Shown here: positions 42,936-51,100 of the stretch, piece after piece | How positions within the stretch are numbered: the first letter of the stretch is position 1 | Layout of the letters: every line of letters begins with the position of its first letter | Source: Rubrivirga litoralis | GTDB taxonomy: Bacteria > Bacteroidota > Rhodothermia > Rhodothermales > Rubricoccaceae | Direction: 5' to 3' | Length of the DNA: 64,000 nt | NCBI RefSeq assembly: GCF_031846415.1 | Contig: NZ_JAVRHT010000006.1 | Span: 1-64,000 of the forward strand | Made by a program: the position numbers and the translations under genes | The notes under the pieces: model-generated | Databases searched by the model: none | What the model saw: only the letters and a program-made list of their open reading frames with translations | Told to the model about the DNA's origin: nothing

Positions 42936-43496
42936 ATGGCCGATTGGTTCGTCGCCTCCCCCCAGAGCCTCCTCGCCGTCGTGCTCTCGACGCTTGGCGT
43001 CTACGTCGCGCTCGTGGTGCTCGTCCGGCTCGTGGGACTCCGGAGCTTCTCGAAGATGACGAGCGTGGACTTCGCGCTCACGATCACGACCGGCGCCGTG
43101 CTCGCGTCGACGCTCCTCAACCAGAGCCCGCCGCTGCTCCAGGGCGTCGTCGCGCTCGCGGCGCTGTTCGCGCTCCAGGCGGCCGTGTCGTGGGGCCGCC
43201 GGCATGGGCTCTCGGTCCTCGACAACGAGCCGCTCGTGCTCATGGCCGGCGCCGAAGTCCTGGAGGACAACCTCAAGCGGGCGCGCGTGACCAAGGCCGA
43301 CCTCCGGGGCAAGCTCCGCGAGGCGAACGTGCTCACGCTCGACCAGGTCCGGGCCGTCGTCTTCGAGACGACCGGCGACATCTCGGTGCTCCACGGCGAC
43401 CCCGACGGGCCAGCGCTCGAAGCCGGCCTCCTGCGCGGCGTCCGCGACGCCGACCGCGTGGCGACCGTCGAGCGCGGCGGGCGGGGCGGTGGCTGA
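42936..43496 (+). CDS. DUF421 (YetF-type) membrane protein
   Basis: A 186-residue inner-membrane protein. Two or three hydrophobic segments occur before residue 85 (LLAVVLSTLGVYVALVVLVRLVG; LTITTGAVLAST; LLQGVVALAALFALQAA). The DUF421 signature is RSFSKMTSVDFALTITTGAVLAS and the downstream cytosolic part has LVLMAGAEVLEDNLKRARVTKADL and LREANVLTLDQVRAVVFETTGDISVL. Family members in Bacillus spore-formers are YetF/YdfS; a general function is not established. The last codons overlap the start of the Nei-type relic. Confidence 0.85.
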   Translation: MADWFVASPQSLLAVVLSTLGVYVALVVLVRLVGLRSFSKMTSVDFALTITTGAVLASTLLNQSPPLLQGVVALAALFALQAAVSWGRRHGLSVLDNEPLVLMAGAEVLEDNLKRARVTKADLRGKLREANVLTLDQVRAVVFETTGDISVLHGDPDGPALEAGLLRGVRDADRVATVERGGRGGG

Positions 43497-44072
43497 GGGC
43501 CACGCCGTCATCCGGTGGGCGCGCCGGCTGGCCCCGCCCGTGGGCCGGCCGCTCGTGCACGTCCAGATGCCGAAGTCGGGCTGCTCGCGCTGGACGAGCT
43601 GGAGCACCACGAGCGGCTGAACGCGCTCGGCCCCGACATCATGGCGCCGACCGACGCCCTGGAGCGGGGCGGGACCTTCGACCGCGCCGAGGCCGCGCGC
43701 CGCATCCGCGGGCGGGGCGGGGATCCCGTCAATCCGGTGATCCTGGACCAGACGATGGTGGCTGGCGTCGGCAACATCTACGCGAGCGAGGGCCTGTTCC
43801 TGGCCGGCGTCGACCCGTGCCGCCCCGCCCAGAGCGTGACCGACGCCGAGCTCGGCGCCCTGTGGGGCACGGTCCACCCGATGATGTGGGACGGGACGAC
43901 GCGGTGGGGGCGGACGCAGACCACCCCGCCCGCGATGCAGGAGCGGGGCGAGACGCACTGGGTGTACCAGCGGAAGGGGAAGCCGTGCCTCGTGTGCGGG
44001 ACGCCGGTCGAGCTCGTGCGCCTGCCGCCCTATGACCGGGCGACGTACCTCTGCCCCGTCTGCCAGGCGTAG
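43489..44072 (+). pseudogene. Nei/Fpg-type DNA glycosylase with internal deletion
   Basis: The two ends of an Fpg/Nei-family glycosylase in different frames. From GTG 43489 the text reads AEGHAVIRWARRLAPPVG up to HVQMP, the N-terminal helix with the Ala/Pro-Glu-Gly-His start of Nei2-like enzymes. About residue 25 the frame changes, and the C-terminal half follows: ALDELEHHERLNALGPDIMAP, the H2TH segment NPVILDQTMVAGVGNIYASEG and a zinc finger CLVC ... CPVC. Roughly 80-100 residues, including most of the N-terminal beta-sandwich, are missing. An intact family member is at 5464. An alternative is a shorter product starting internally. Confidence 0.7.
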
Positions 44073-44161
44073 GGCCGCCGCGGCTGCCGGAGGGCGGGGC
44101 TGGCAACGACGGCGGCCGCGGCGATCACAACGAGGAGCACGGAAAAGGGAACGAGGAGCAT
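44030..44161 (-). CDS. Possible small membrane protein (43 aa)
   Basis: A short frame downstream of ubiB on the same strand begins MLLVPFSVLLVVIAAAAVVA, a clear single membrane segment, followed by a basic tail. It starts 54 bp after the ubiB stop. It overlaps the 3' end of the glycosylase relic in antisense by 43 bp. Evidence is hydrophobicity only. Confidence 0.3.
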   Translation of the reverse strand: MLLVPFSVLLVVIAAAAVVASPALRQPRRPYAWQTGQRYVARS

Positions 44162-44215
44162 GGCGAGCGGGGCGGGGTGGTCCTTCCAAGACACGGTCGG
44201 GACGCCGCCGTTGCC

Positions 44216-46162
44216 TCACCCCGCCCGCCGGCGCTCCCTCAGCGCCGAGCCCAGCGCGCCGAGCGCGCACGCCCCGCTCAGGACGCCGAGCCCCAGCGCG
44301 AGGCCGCCCTCGCCCCCGACGTGCGCCGCGTACGCCACCCCGCCCGCGCCCGTCGCGCCGACGGCGTAGGCCACCTGGCGGAGCCCGGCGTAGACGCGGT
44401 CCGCCGCCCGGAGCGCGTCGGGCGCGCGGACGGCGAGCGTGCCGGCCTCGGCCGCCGTGAGCACGCGGTCGAGGCGGGCGGGGAGGGCGAGCGCCGTCCG
44501 CAGGGCGCTCTGCGCGCGGTCGGCCGCCACCCCGCCCACGTCGAGGTCTCCGACGAGCGGCTCGATGTGGGGGCGGAGCACGCGGAGCGGGTTGGCGTCC
44601 GGGTCCAGCGTCGTGCACAGGCCGATGAGGAGGAGCGCCGTCCGCTCCAGCAGGATCCAGTCGCGCGGCACGCGGAAGGCGCTGGCGAGGTCGCCGACCG
44701 AGACGCCGAGGTCGGCCATGTCGCCGAACGTGTCGGCGTGGGTCTCCATCGCGAACTCGAGCGTGAGGTCGCCCAGGCGGAACGCGTCGGGGTCGACGCC
44801 CTGGAGCACGCGCTCGTGGACCCGCTCGACGAGGGCGAGCACGGCGGCGTCGGCCGCCCCGCCCCGCCCGCGCTCGGCCACGAACCCCATGAGCCCGAGC
44901 GCCGCCGTCACGCGGCCCGCGTCGCGGGCCAGGACGCCCGCGATCATCTCCGCCAACCCGCTCCGCATCTCGGGCGTGAGCCGGGCGACGGCGCCGAAGT
45001 CGAGGAACACGAGCTCGAAGGGCCGCCCCGCCCCCGACGAGGCCGCCCCGCCCGCGTCTCCCTCGCCGACAGCGGGCGGGTCGGCCGGGAGGGGGCTGGG
45101 CGCCTCGCCTCCCCGCTCGCCGGCCGGGGGCGGGGTGGGGGAGAGCGGACCCGGTGCGTCGCCCGCCGATCCGTCGCCCGAGGGCGGGGCGGCGTCGGGC
45201 GGGGTGGCGTCAGCTTGGTCGCTCGCGGGCGGGGCGGGGAGGGGCTGGACCAGGAGGTTACCCGGGTGCGGGTCGGCGTGGTAGAGCCCGTCGCGGAAGA
45301 TCATCCCGCCGTAGGCGTCGAGGATCCGCTCGGCGAGCGCCGCACGGTCGACGCCGGCCGCGTCGAGCGCTGCCAGGTCGCCAGCCTTGACGGCGTCCAC
45401 ATACTCGGTCGTCAGCACGCGCCGCGTCGACCGCTCACGGACGACGGCCGGCACCGAGACGCCCGGCCCGAGCACGGCGCCGATGGCCTCGGCCGACGCC
45501 GCCTCCTGCTCAAAGTCGAGCTCGGCCAGGACTGCCGACTCGATCTCCCGGAACTGCTCGCGGAGCCCGCGGACCCCGAACCACCGCCCGACGACGCGCA
45601 GGATCGTCTCGATGGCCTTCAAGTCGATCCGGGCGATCGCCTCGATGTCGACGTGCTGGACCTTGACGGCCACGTCGCGCCCGTCCGGCATCCGCGCGCG
45701 GTGGACCTGGGCGAGCGACGCGCTCGCAACGGGCGCGTCGCCAAACGACGCGAACAGCGCCTCGGGCTCGTCCCCCAGCTCCTCGCGGATGCGCGCGCGC
45801 ACGGCGTCGGGCGGTCCGGCGGGCACCCGGTCCTGCAGCCCCTCCAGCTCCTCGCGGAAGGGCTCGGGGAGAAGCTGCGTGAGCACGCTCGCCAGCTGGC
45901 CCGCCTTGATGAACAGGCCCCGCAGCCGCAGGACGGCCTCGCGCACGCGGCGCCCGTTCCGCCGGTGGAGCGCGGTCCGACGCCGCCCCGCCCACCGCGG
46001 TCCGCGGACGCGGGCGACGGCGTCGAACCAGAGGTAGCTGAGGGCCACGCGGAGCGCCGCCGCGTACGCCCGCGTCTGGCGGAACCGCCGCCGCGCCGGC
46101 CGGGCGACGGGGATGGCGCCGGGAGAGGCGTTCGGGGGCGGGGCGGCGGTCTTGGCGAGCAT
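44216..46162 (-). CDS. ubiB: ABC1/UbiB atypical kinase with low-complexity insert
   Basis: A 648-residue member of the UbiB/ADCK family, needed for quinone (ubiquinone or menaquinone) lipid homeostasis at the inner membrane. The family KxGQ motif is LFIKAGQLASV (Lys about 86), the ATP-binding Ala-rich loop and Lys occur in VASASLAQVHRARMPDGRDVAVKVQ, the catalytic loop is YHADPHPGNLLV and the metal site is VFLDFGAVARL. Between the last two is a Pro/Gly/Ala-rich insert of about 75 residues encoded by 45018-45250, dense in iterated-motif copies; normal UbiB has only a few residues there. The C-terminus has two hydrophobic segments (VAYAVGATGAGGVAYAAHVG; ALGLGVLSGACALGAL). Confidence 0.88.
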   Translation of the reverse strand: MLAKTAAPPPNASPGAIPVARPARRRFRQTRAYAAALRVALSYLWFDAVARVRGPRWAGRRRTALHRRNGRRVREAVLRLRGLFIKAGQLASVLTQLLPEPFREELEGLQDRVPAGPPDAVRARIREELGDEPEALFASFGDAPVASASLAQVHRARMPDGRDVAVKVQHVDIEAIARIDLKAIETILRVVGRWFGVRGLREQFREIESAVLAELDFEQEAASAEAIGAVLGPGVSVPAVVRERSTRRVLTTEYVDAVKAGDLAALDAAGVDRAALAERILDAYGGMIFRDGLYHADPHPGNLLVQPLPAPPASDQADATPPDAAPPSGDGSAGDAPGPLSPTPPPAGERGGEAPSPLPADPPAVGEGDAGGAASSGAGRPFELVFLDFGAVARLTPEMRSGLAEMIAGVLARDAGRVTAALGLMGFVAERGRGGAADAAVLALVERVHERVLQGVDPDAFRLGDLTLEFAMETHADTFGDMADLGVSVGDLASAFRVPRDWILLERTALLLIGLCTTLDPDANPLRVLRPHIEPLVGDLDVGGVAADRAQSALRTALALPARLDRVLTAAEAGTLAVRAPDALRAADRVYAGLRQVAYAVGATGAGGVAYAAHVGGEGGLALGLGVLSGACALGALGSALRERRRAG

Positions 46163-46235
46163 GGGGCCGGAACGGGCGGCGCGCGCTCGGGTGCCGCCCC
46201 CGCAGACTCTTGGCCCCGACAGCCCGCCCGTCGTG

Positions 46236-46655
46236 TTACACGCCCGCCGCCTCGACGGCCGCCCGGAGTCTCGCCGCGACCGCTGCCAGCTCGCCGTGCG
46301 AGACCGGCTCCTCCGCCTGCGGCGCCAAGTCGCCCACGTCGTCGAGCGGGATCAGGTGAACGTGCGCGTGGGCCACGCCGAACCCCTCGACGACGGCCCC
46401 GACGCGGCGGGCGTCCATCGCCTCGCGGATCGGGCCGGCGAGGCGCCGCGCCCGCTCCCACAGCGCCGCGTAGACGTCGGGCGGGAGCGCGAACACGTCG
46501 TCGCCCCCGTCGTCGGGGACCTCTTTCGGGATCAGCAGGACGTGGCCGGGCCGCGAGGGCCGCGTGTCGAGGAATGCGAGGAAGCCGTCGTCCTCCCACA
46601 CGCGGTGGGCCGGCGCCTCGCCGCGGACGATCTGGTCGAAGATGGTGTCGGGCAT
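46236..46655 (-). CDS. HIT-family nucleotide-binding protein
   Basis: A 139-residue histidine triad hydrolase or transferase acting on nucleoside phosphates (AMP-lysine type Hint activity is common). It begins TIFDQIVRGEAPAHRVWEDD, the usual HIT start, then LDTRPSRPGHVLLIPKEV, and the triad itself as GFGVAHAHVHLIPL (about residues 92-105). Length is standard. The ATG at 46655 directly abuts an 11-copy 7-bp tandem repeat, so its 5' leader is highly unusual and has no Shine-Dalgarno sequence. Confidence 0.9.
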   Translation of the reverse strand: MPDTIFDQIVRGEAPAHRVWEDDGFLAFLDTRPSRPGHVLLIPKEVPDDGGDDVFALPPDVYAALWERARRLAGPIREAMDARRVGAVVEGFGVAHAHVHLIPLDDVGDLAPQAEEPVSHGELAAVAARLRAAVEAAGV

Positions 46656-46731
46656 GGAAAGTGGAAAGTGGAAAGTGGAAAGTGGAAAGTGGAAAGTGGA
46701 AAGTGGAAAGTGGAAAGTGGAAAGTGGAAAG
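46655..46731. repeat. 7-bp tandem repeat TGGAAAG x11
   Basis: Eleven exact 7-bp copies. On the HIT coding strand it reads (CTTTCCA) and the last copy runs into the ATG, so the whole array is 5' leader. The remaining gap to the divergent hydrolase gene holds a second 7-bp array (47028-47090). Copy-number variation would change leader length and promoter spacing. Confidence 0.95.
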
Positions 46732-46824
46732 TGGGCGGGGTGGCGCTGGATTTGTTCCGCCCCGCCCGTTTATACCTGGGCGGGGCGGTGGAAGTGGACG
46801 CCGACGCGGGCCGCGAGCGGCGGC

Positions 46825-46883
46825 AGTCCCCCTCCTGGCCACCGCGCAGCGTCGGCGCAGCCAGGAGGGGATAGGGGTGGTGG
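46825..46883. repeat. Dispersed hairpin repeat, copy 1
   Basis: CCCCTCCTGG (46829-46838) pairs with CCAGGAGGGG (46861-46870) over a 22-nt loop, and TAGGGGTGGTGG follows. The unit including GTCGGCGCAG in the loop recurs at 55366-55423 with a few changes. Both copies are intergenic. It resembles REP-like elements of the form CCCCTCC...GGAGGGGTTAGGGGTGGT seen in many Bacteroidota. Confidence 0.8.
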
Positions 46884-47027
46884 ACGACGAGGGCGGGACG
46901 GTCCGGGATGCCACCGCCCCGCCCGATGCCGCCTCGCCCAGCATCACGCGCCGTGCCCGGACAGGCGACCGCCGGTCGCCCCTACGGTGCCCGCCCCGCC
47001 CACGTCGCCGGCGGGGTGGCGCATCTT

Positions 47028-47090
47028 GCCTTCCGCCTTCCGCCTTCCGCCTTCCGCCTTCCGCCTTCCGCCTTCCGCCTTCCGCCTTCC
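47028..47090. repeat. 7-bp tandem repeat GCCTTCC x9
   Basis: Nine exact copies ending 2 bp before the ATG (47093) of the haloalkane dehalogenase-like gene, on its coding strand. With the HIT array (46655-46731) it flanks a 300-bp divergent promoter region, giving each gene a pyrimidine-rich repeat leader. Confidence 0.95.
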
Positions 47091-47092
47091 CG

Positions 47093-48031
47093 ATGCCCCA
47101 CCCCGCCCCCGTCGTCCGCACGCCCGATGCCCGGTTCGCTGGGCTCCCCGAGTGGCCGTTCACTCCGACGTACCTCACGCTAGACGGCTTGCCCGGCGCG
47201 CCCATCCCGCTCTCGATCCACGTCGTCGACGAGGGGCCGCGCGACGCGGCCGAGACCGTCCTCCTGCTCCACGGCGAGCCCTCGTGGAGCTACCTCTACC
47301 GCCGGATGATCCCGCCGCTCGTGGCCGCCGGGCACCGGGTGGTCGCGTTCGACTTCGTCGGGTTCGGGCGGAGCGACAAGCTGACCAGCGTCGGCGCCTA
47401 CACCTACGAGCTCCACCGGCGGACGCTGCTCGGCGTGATGGAGGCGCTCGACCTCCGCGGCGTCACGCTCGTGGTTCAAGACTGGGGCGGGCTGGTGGGG
47501 CTGCCAACCGCCGCGCTCGACGTGCCCGACCGCGTGGCCCGGCTCGTCGTGATGAACACGTTCCTGCCGACCGGCGAGGAGACGCCGTCGCTGGCGTTCC
47601 GCGCGTGGAAAGCGGGCGTGGGCGTCGTGCGGACGTGGCTGCCCGTTGGGCCGCTCATGCGCCTCGCGCTGCCAGCCAGCCAGCGCCGGTTCGTCCCGGC
47701 GTACACAGCCCCGTTCCCGACGCGCGCCTCGAAGGCCGGTGCCGTCGCGTGGCCGCTCCTCGTGCCCACCGAGCCCGGAAGGCCAGTGGCGGCCCACATG
47801 ACGGCGGCGCGCGAGGCGCTCTCGCGGTGGGACAAGCCGGCGCTCCTCGTGTGGTCGCCGCAGGACCCGATCCTGGGCGGGGTGGCTCGCCATTTTGAAC
47901 GTTTGATCCCGACCGCTGGCCCGGCCGTTGAGGTCCGGGGCGGGCACTTTCTCCAGGACAAGAGCGGGGCGGAGATCGCAGGCTACGTCCTCCGGTTCAT
48001 GGAGCAGACCCGGCCGGGCAGGCCGACGTAA
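47093..48031 (+). CDS. Haloalkane dehalogenase-like alpha/beta-hydrolase
   Basis: A 312-residue cytoplasmic hydrolase of the haloalkane dehalogenase type. The oxyanion block LLLHGEPSWSYLYRRMIPPL is diagnostic (Glu about 62). The nucleophile is Asp about 130 in VVQDWGGLVG, followed by a Trp that binds halide in true dehalogenases. The acid is probably Asp in WSPQDPILGG and the base His in VRGGHFLQDKSG. The sequence is closer to DhlA-like (subfamily I) members than to epoxide hydrolases. Natural substrate is unknown. The start directly follows a nine-copy tandem repeat. Confidence 0.83.
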   Translation: MPHPAPVVRTPDARFAGLPEWPFTPTYLTLDGLPGAPIPLSIHVVDEGPRDAAETVLLLHGEPSWSYLYRRMIPPLVAAGHRVVAFDFVGFGRSDKLTSVGAYTYELHRRTLLGVMEALDLRGVTLVVQDWGGLVGLPTAALDVPDRVARLVVMNTFLPTGEETPSLAFRAWKAGVGVVRTWLPVGPLMRLALPASQRRFVPAYTAPFPTRASKAGAVAWPLLVPTEPGRPVAAHMTAAREALSRWDKPALLVWSPQDPILGGVARHFERLIPTAGPAVEVRGGHFLQDKSGAEIAGYVLRFMEQTRPGRPT

Positions 48032-48068
48032 CGCACCGGGGGCGCCGGGCGTCGGCCGGTCCAGAGCG

Positions 48069-48154
48069 CCGCCCCGCCCGCAGCGGGCGAGGGCGGGGTG
48101 GACAACGATCGGACAACGCCCCGCCCCGCCCCCAGTGCCGCGCGGGCGGGGTGG
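48069..48154. terminator. Two inverted motif pairs between convergent genes
   Basis: First pair: CCGCCCCGCCC (48069-48079) with GGGCGGGGTGG (48091-48101). Second pair: CCGCCCCGCCC (48121-48131) with GGGCGGGGTGG (48144-48154). They fill the 151-bp gap between the hydrolase stop (48031) and the SMC stop (48183), so they can serve both transcripts. Confidence 0.5.
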
Positions 48155-48182
48155 GCATCTTTCGACCTACCGACTCACCGAC

Positions 48183-51100
48183 TCACGCCGGCTCCGCCTC
48201 GACCTCGGCCCCGTCGCCGCCGTCGAAGCGGACGCCGACGAGGCGGCTCACGCCCGGCGTCGGCATGGTCACGCCGTACATGCGGTCGGCGGCCTCCATC
48301 GTCAGCTTGTTGTGGGTGACGAGGATGAACTGGGTCGAGTCCGCGAACGAGCGGATGAGGCGCATAAAGCGGCCCACGTTGGCGTCGTCGAGCGGGGCGT
48401 CGACCTCGTCGAGGATGCAGAACGGGGACGGCTTGACGAGGTAGATCGCGAACAGGAGCGCCGTCGCCGTCAGCGTCTTCTCGCCGCCCGAGAGCTGGGC
48501 CAGCGAGACCGGCCGCTTCCCCTTCGGCCGCGCCGTGATGGCGACCGGCGCCTCCAGCGGGTCGTCGCCGTCGAGGCGGACGTCGGCCGCCGCGTCGCCG
48601 CCGAAGAGGTCGGCAAAGATCTTCTGGAACGCCTCGCGGACGGCCCCGAACGTCTCGTCGAACCGGCGCCGCGCCGTCTCGTTGATCTCGCGGATCGTCT
48701 CCAGCAGCGACGCCTCGGCGCCGGCGAGGTCGGCCCGCTGCGCGGTCAGCGTTTCGAGCCGGTCCTGCTCCTCCTCGTAGCTCTCGAGCGCGAGCGAGTT
48801 GACGGCCCCGAGCGCCCGGATTTTCTCCTTTAGCGTGGGCACCTCGGCGCGCGCCGCCGCTGGCTCGAACGGGGCCTCCTCGCCCAGCCGGTCGAGCTCG
48901 TCCGTGGCGTCGTCTAGCGTCGTGCCGTGCTCGTCGGCCAGCCGTTCGAGCGTCGTCTCCTGCCGCGTCGCGATCTCGACGAGGCGCCGCTCGGCGTCCG
49001 CGAGCGCCGTCGTCACGCGCTCGCGGGCGGCGCGGAGGTCGCGGAGCGCGCGCTCGCCGTCGGCGATCCGGGCGCGGGCGTCGAGCACGGCCCTCTCGGC
49101 GTCCGCCGCGGCGGTCTGGAGCGCGTCCGTCTCGCGGCGGAGCGCGCCGATCCGCTCGCCCCGCCCGCCGTCGTCGGCGTCGCCCGTGGCGAGCCCCGCC
49201 TCCAGCCGCTCGGCCTCGGCGGCCCGCTCGGCCTGGCGCCGGGCGACCTCGTCCAGCGACCGCGCGGCCCGGTCGCGGTCGGCGCGCGCCGCCTCGACGG
49301 CCGACTGCGCGCGGGCGTGGGCGAGGCGGGCGTCGCTCCACGCCGCCTCGGCCGCGGCGCCCTCGCGCGCGGCGTCGTCGGCCGCCGCCTCGGCGCGGGC
49401 ACGCGCGGCCTCGGCCGTTTCCGCCCCGCCCTCGGCCTCGGCGACGGCCGCGTCCAGGGCGGGCGGGGCGGGGAGCGCACCGAGGGCGTCCGTGATCTCC
49501 TGCACGCGCTGGTCGAGGCGGGCGGCCTCGGCGCGCCGCGCGGCGGCCTCGGCCTCGCGCGCCGCCTCGGCGGCGGCGGCGCGGGCGCGGACACTGCGCG
49601 CCGCGTCCCGGTCCTCGCGCGCCGCGTCGCGGGCGCGCTCGGCGTCCGCTCGGTCGGCCTCGGCGCGGTCGCGCGCGTCGCGGGCGTCGGCCGCGGCGGA
49701 CTCGGCGGACGCCAGGGCGCGTTCGGCCGCGTCCAGCGCCTCGGCTGCCCGGTCCTGGCGCTCGCGCGCCCCGAACCGCCCCGCCCCCTCCTGCGTCGCC
49801 GGGCTCCCCCCGTGGACGGCCCGGCCATCGGCCCACGCCCCGTCCGGCGTGACGAGCCGCCCCGCCCGCGGCGCCCGCTCGGGGAGCGCGTCGACGAGGA
49901 ACACGTCGCCCAGGAGCGCGGCGAGGAGTGGCTCGAACCGGGTCTCCGACACGCGGACGCGGTCGAGGAGCCGCACCGCGCCGGGCGGGGCGGCGGGCGG
50001 GGCGGGCGCCTTTACGCGGTCCAGCACGAAAAACGTGGCGCGGCCCTCGTCGGCGTCGCGGAGCGCGCGGACGGCGGCCTCGGCCTCGCGGGCGGTGCCG
50101 ACGACGAGCGCGTCGGCGTAGGCGCCGAGCGCGGCGTCGAGCGCGGGCCGGTCGGCCTCGTCCGCCCCGACCACGTCGGCGACGGTCGGGGCCGTCCACC
50201 CCGCCTGCGCGCGCAGGAAGGCGACCGCCCCGCCCGCGCCCTCGCCCGAGGCGACGAACGCGCGGAGCAGGTCAAGCTCGGCGCGCGCCGTGTTGCGGGC
50301 CGTGCGCGCCTCCTGGAGCGCGCCCTGCGCGGCGTCGAACGCGGCCCGCGCGGCGTCCCGGGCACCCACGCGCTCGGCGAGCGTGGCGCCGGCTCGTTCA
50401 AGCTCCGCCTCGGCCGCCTCCAGGTCATCGGGCGGGGTGGGCGGGGCGGCCTCGGGCGGGGCGGCCTCGGGCGGGGCGGCGCCGTCGGCGGGCGGGGCGG
50501 CGAGCGCGGCGCGGGCGGACTGGGCACGCTCGCGGTCGGCCTCCAAAAACGCGCGGCGGTCGGCGGCGCGGTCGCGGGCGGACTGCGCCTCGCGGAGCGC
50601 GCGGGCGGCGTCGCCGGCGTCGGCGCGGGCGGACTGGAGCGCCTGCCGCGCGGCGGCGGCCCGGTCGGCGGCCTCGGCGCGGGCGGCCTGGGCGGCGTCG
50701 AGGGCCGCCTGCGTCTGGACCACCCCGCCCTCGGCGGCCTCGATCTGAGCGGCGGCCCGCTCACGCTCGGCGTCCAGGTTGCGGGCGCGCGTTTTGTCGG
50801 CCTCGCGTTCGCGGGCGATCCGGTCGAGCGCACGGCGGGCGGCGTCACGGCGCTCGGCGGCGACGCGCGCCTCGGCCTCCAGCCGCTGCACCGTCTCGGC
50901 GTGGGACTGGAGCGCCCGGGCGCGGTCGGCCATCTCGCCCTCGCGGTCGACGAGGGCGGCGCGGGCCGCTTCGAGGTCGGCCTCGCCCCCAGCGAGCTGG
51001 GCGCCGAGCCCCTCGGCCTCGGTTCGCTGGGCGCGCGTGCTGGCGTCGAGCGCGTCGCGCTCGGTCTGGAGGCGGGCCACGTCGTGGGCGGCGAGCGCCA

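Noticed and set aside
41625..44618. A 997-codon open frame on the minus strand
   Set aside because: It lies antisense to the DHH, YetF-type and glycosylase genes, which have clear families. The text is His/Arg/Val-rich low complexity, a by-product of GC bias.
46655..47090. Possible CRISPR array from the regular short repeats
   Set aside because: The units are 7 bp with no spacers, and no cas genes are present. They are simple tandem repeats.
44177..47092. A long open frame on the plus strand upstream of the haloalkane dehalogenase-like start
   Set aside because: It is the antisense shadow of ubiB and the HIT gene. Only the part from ATG 47093 matches a protein family.
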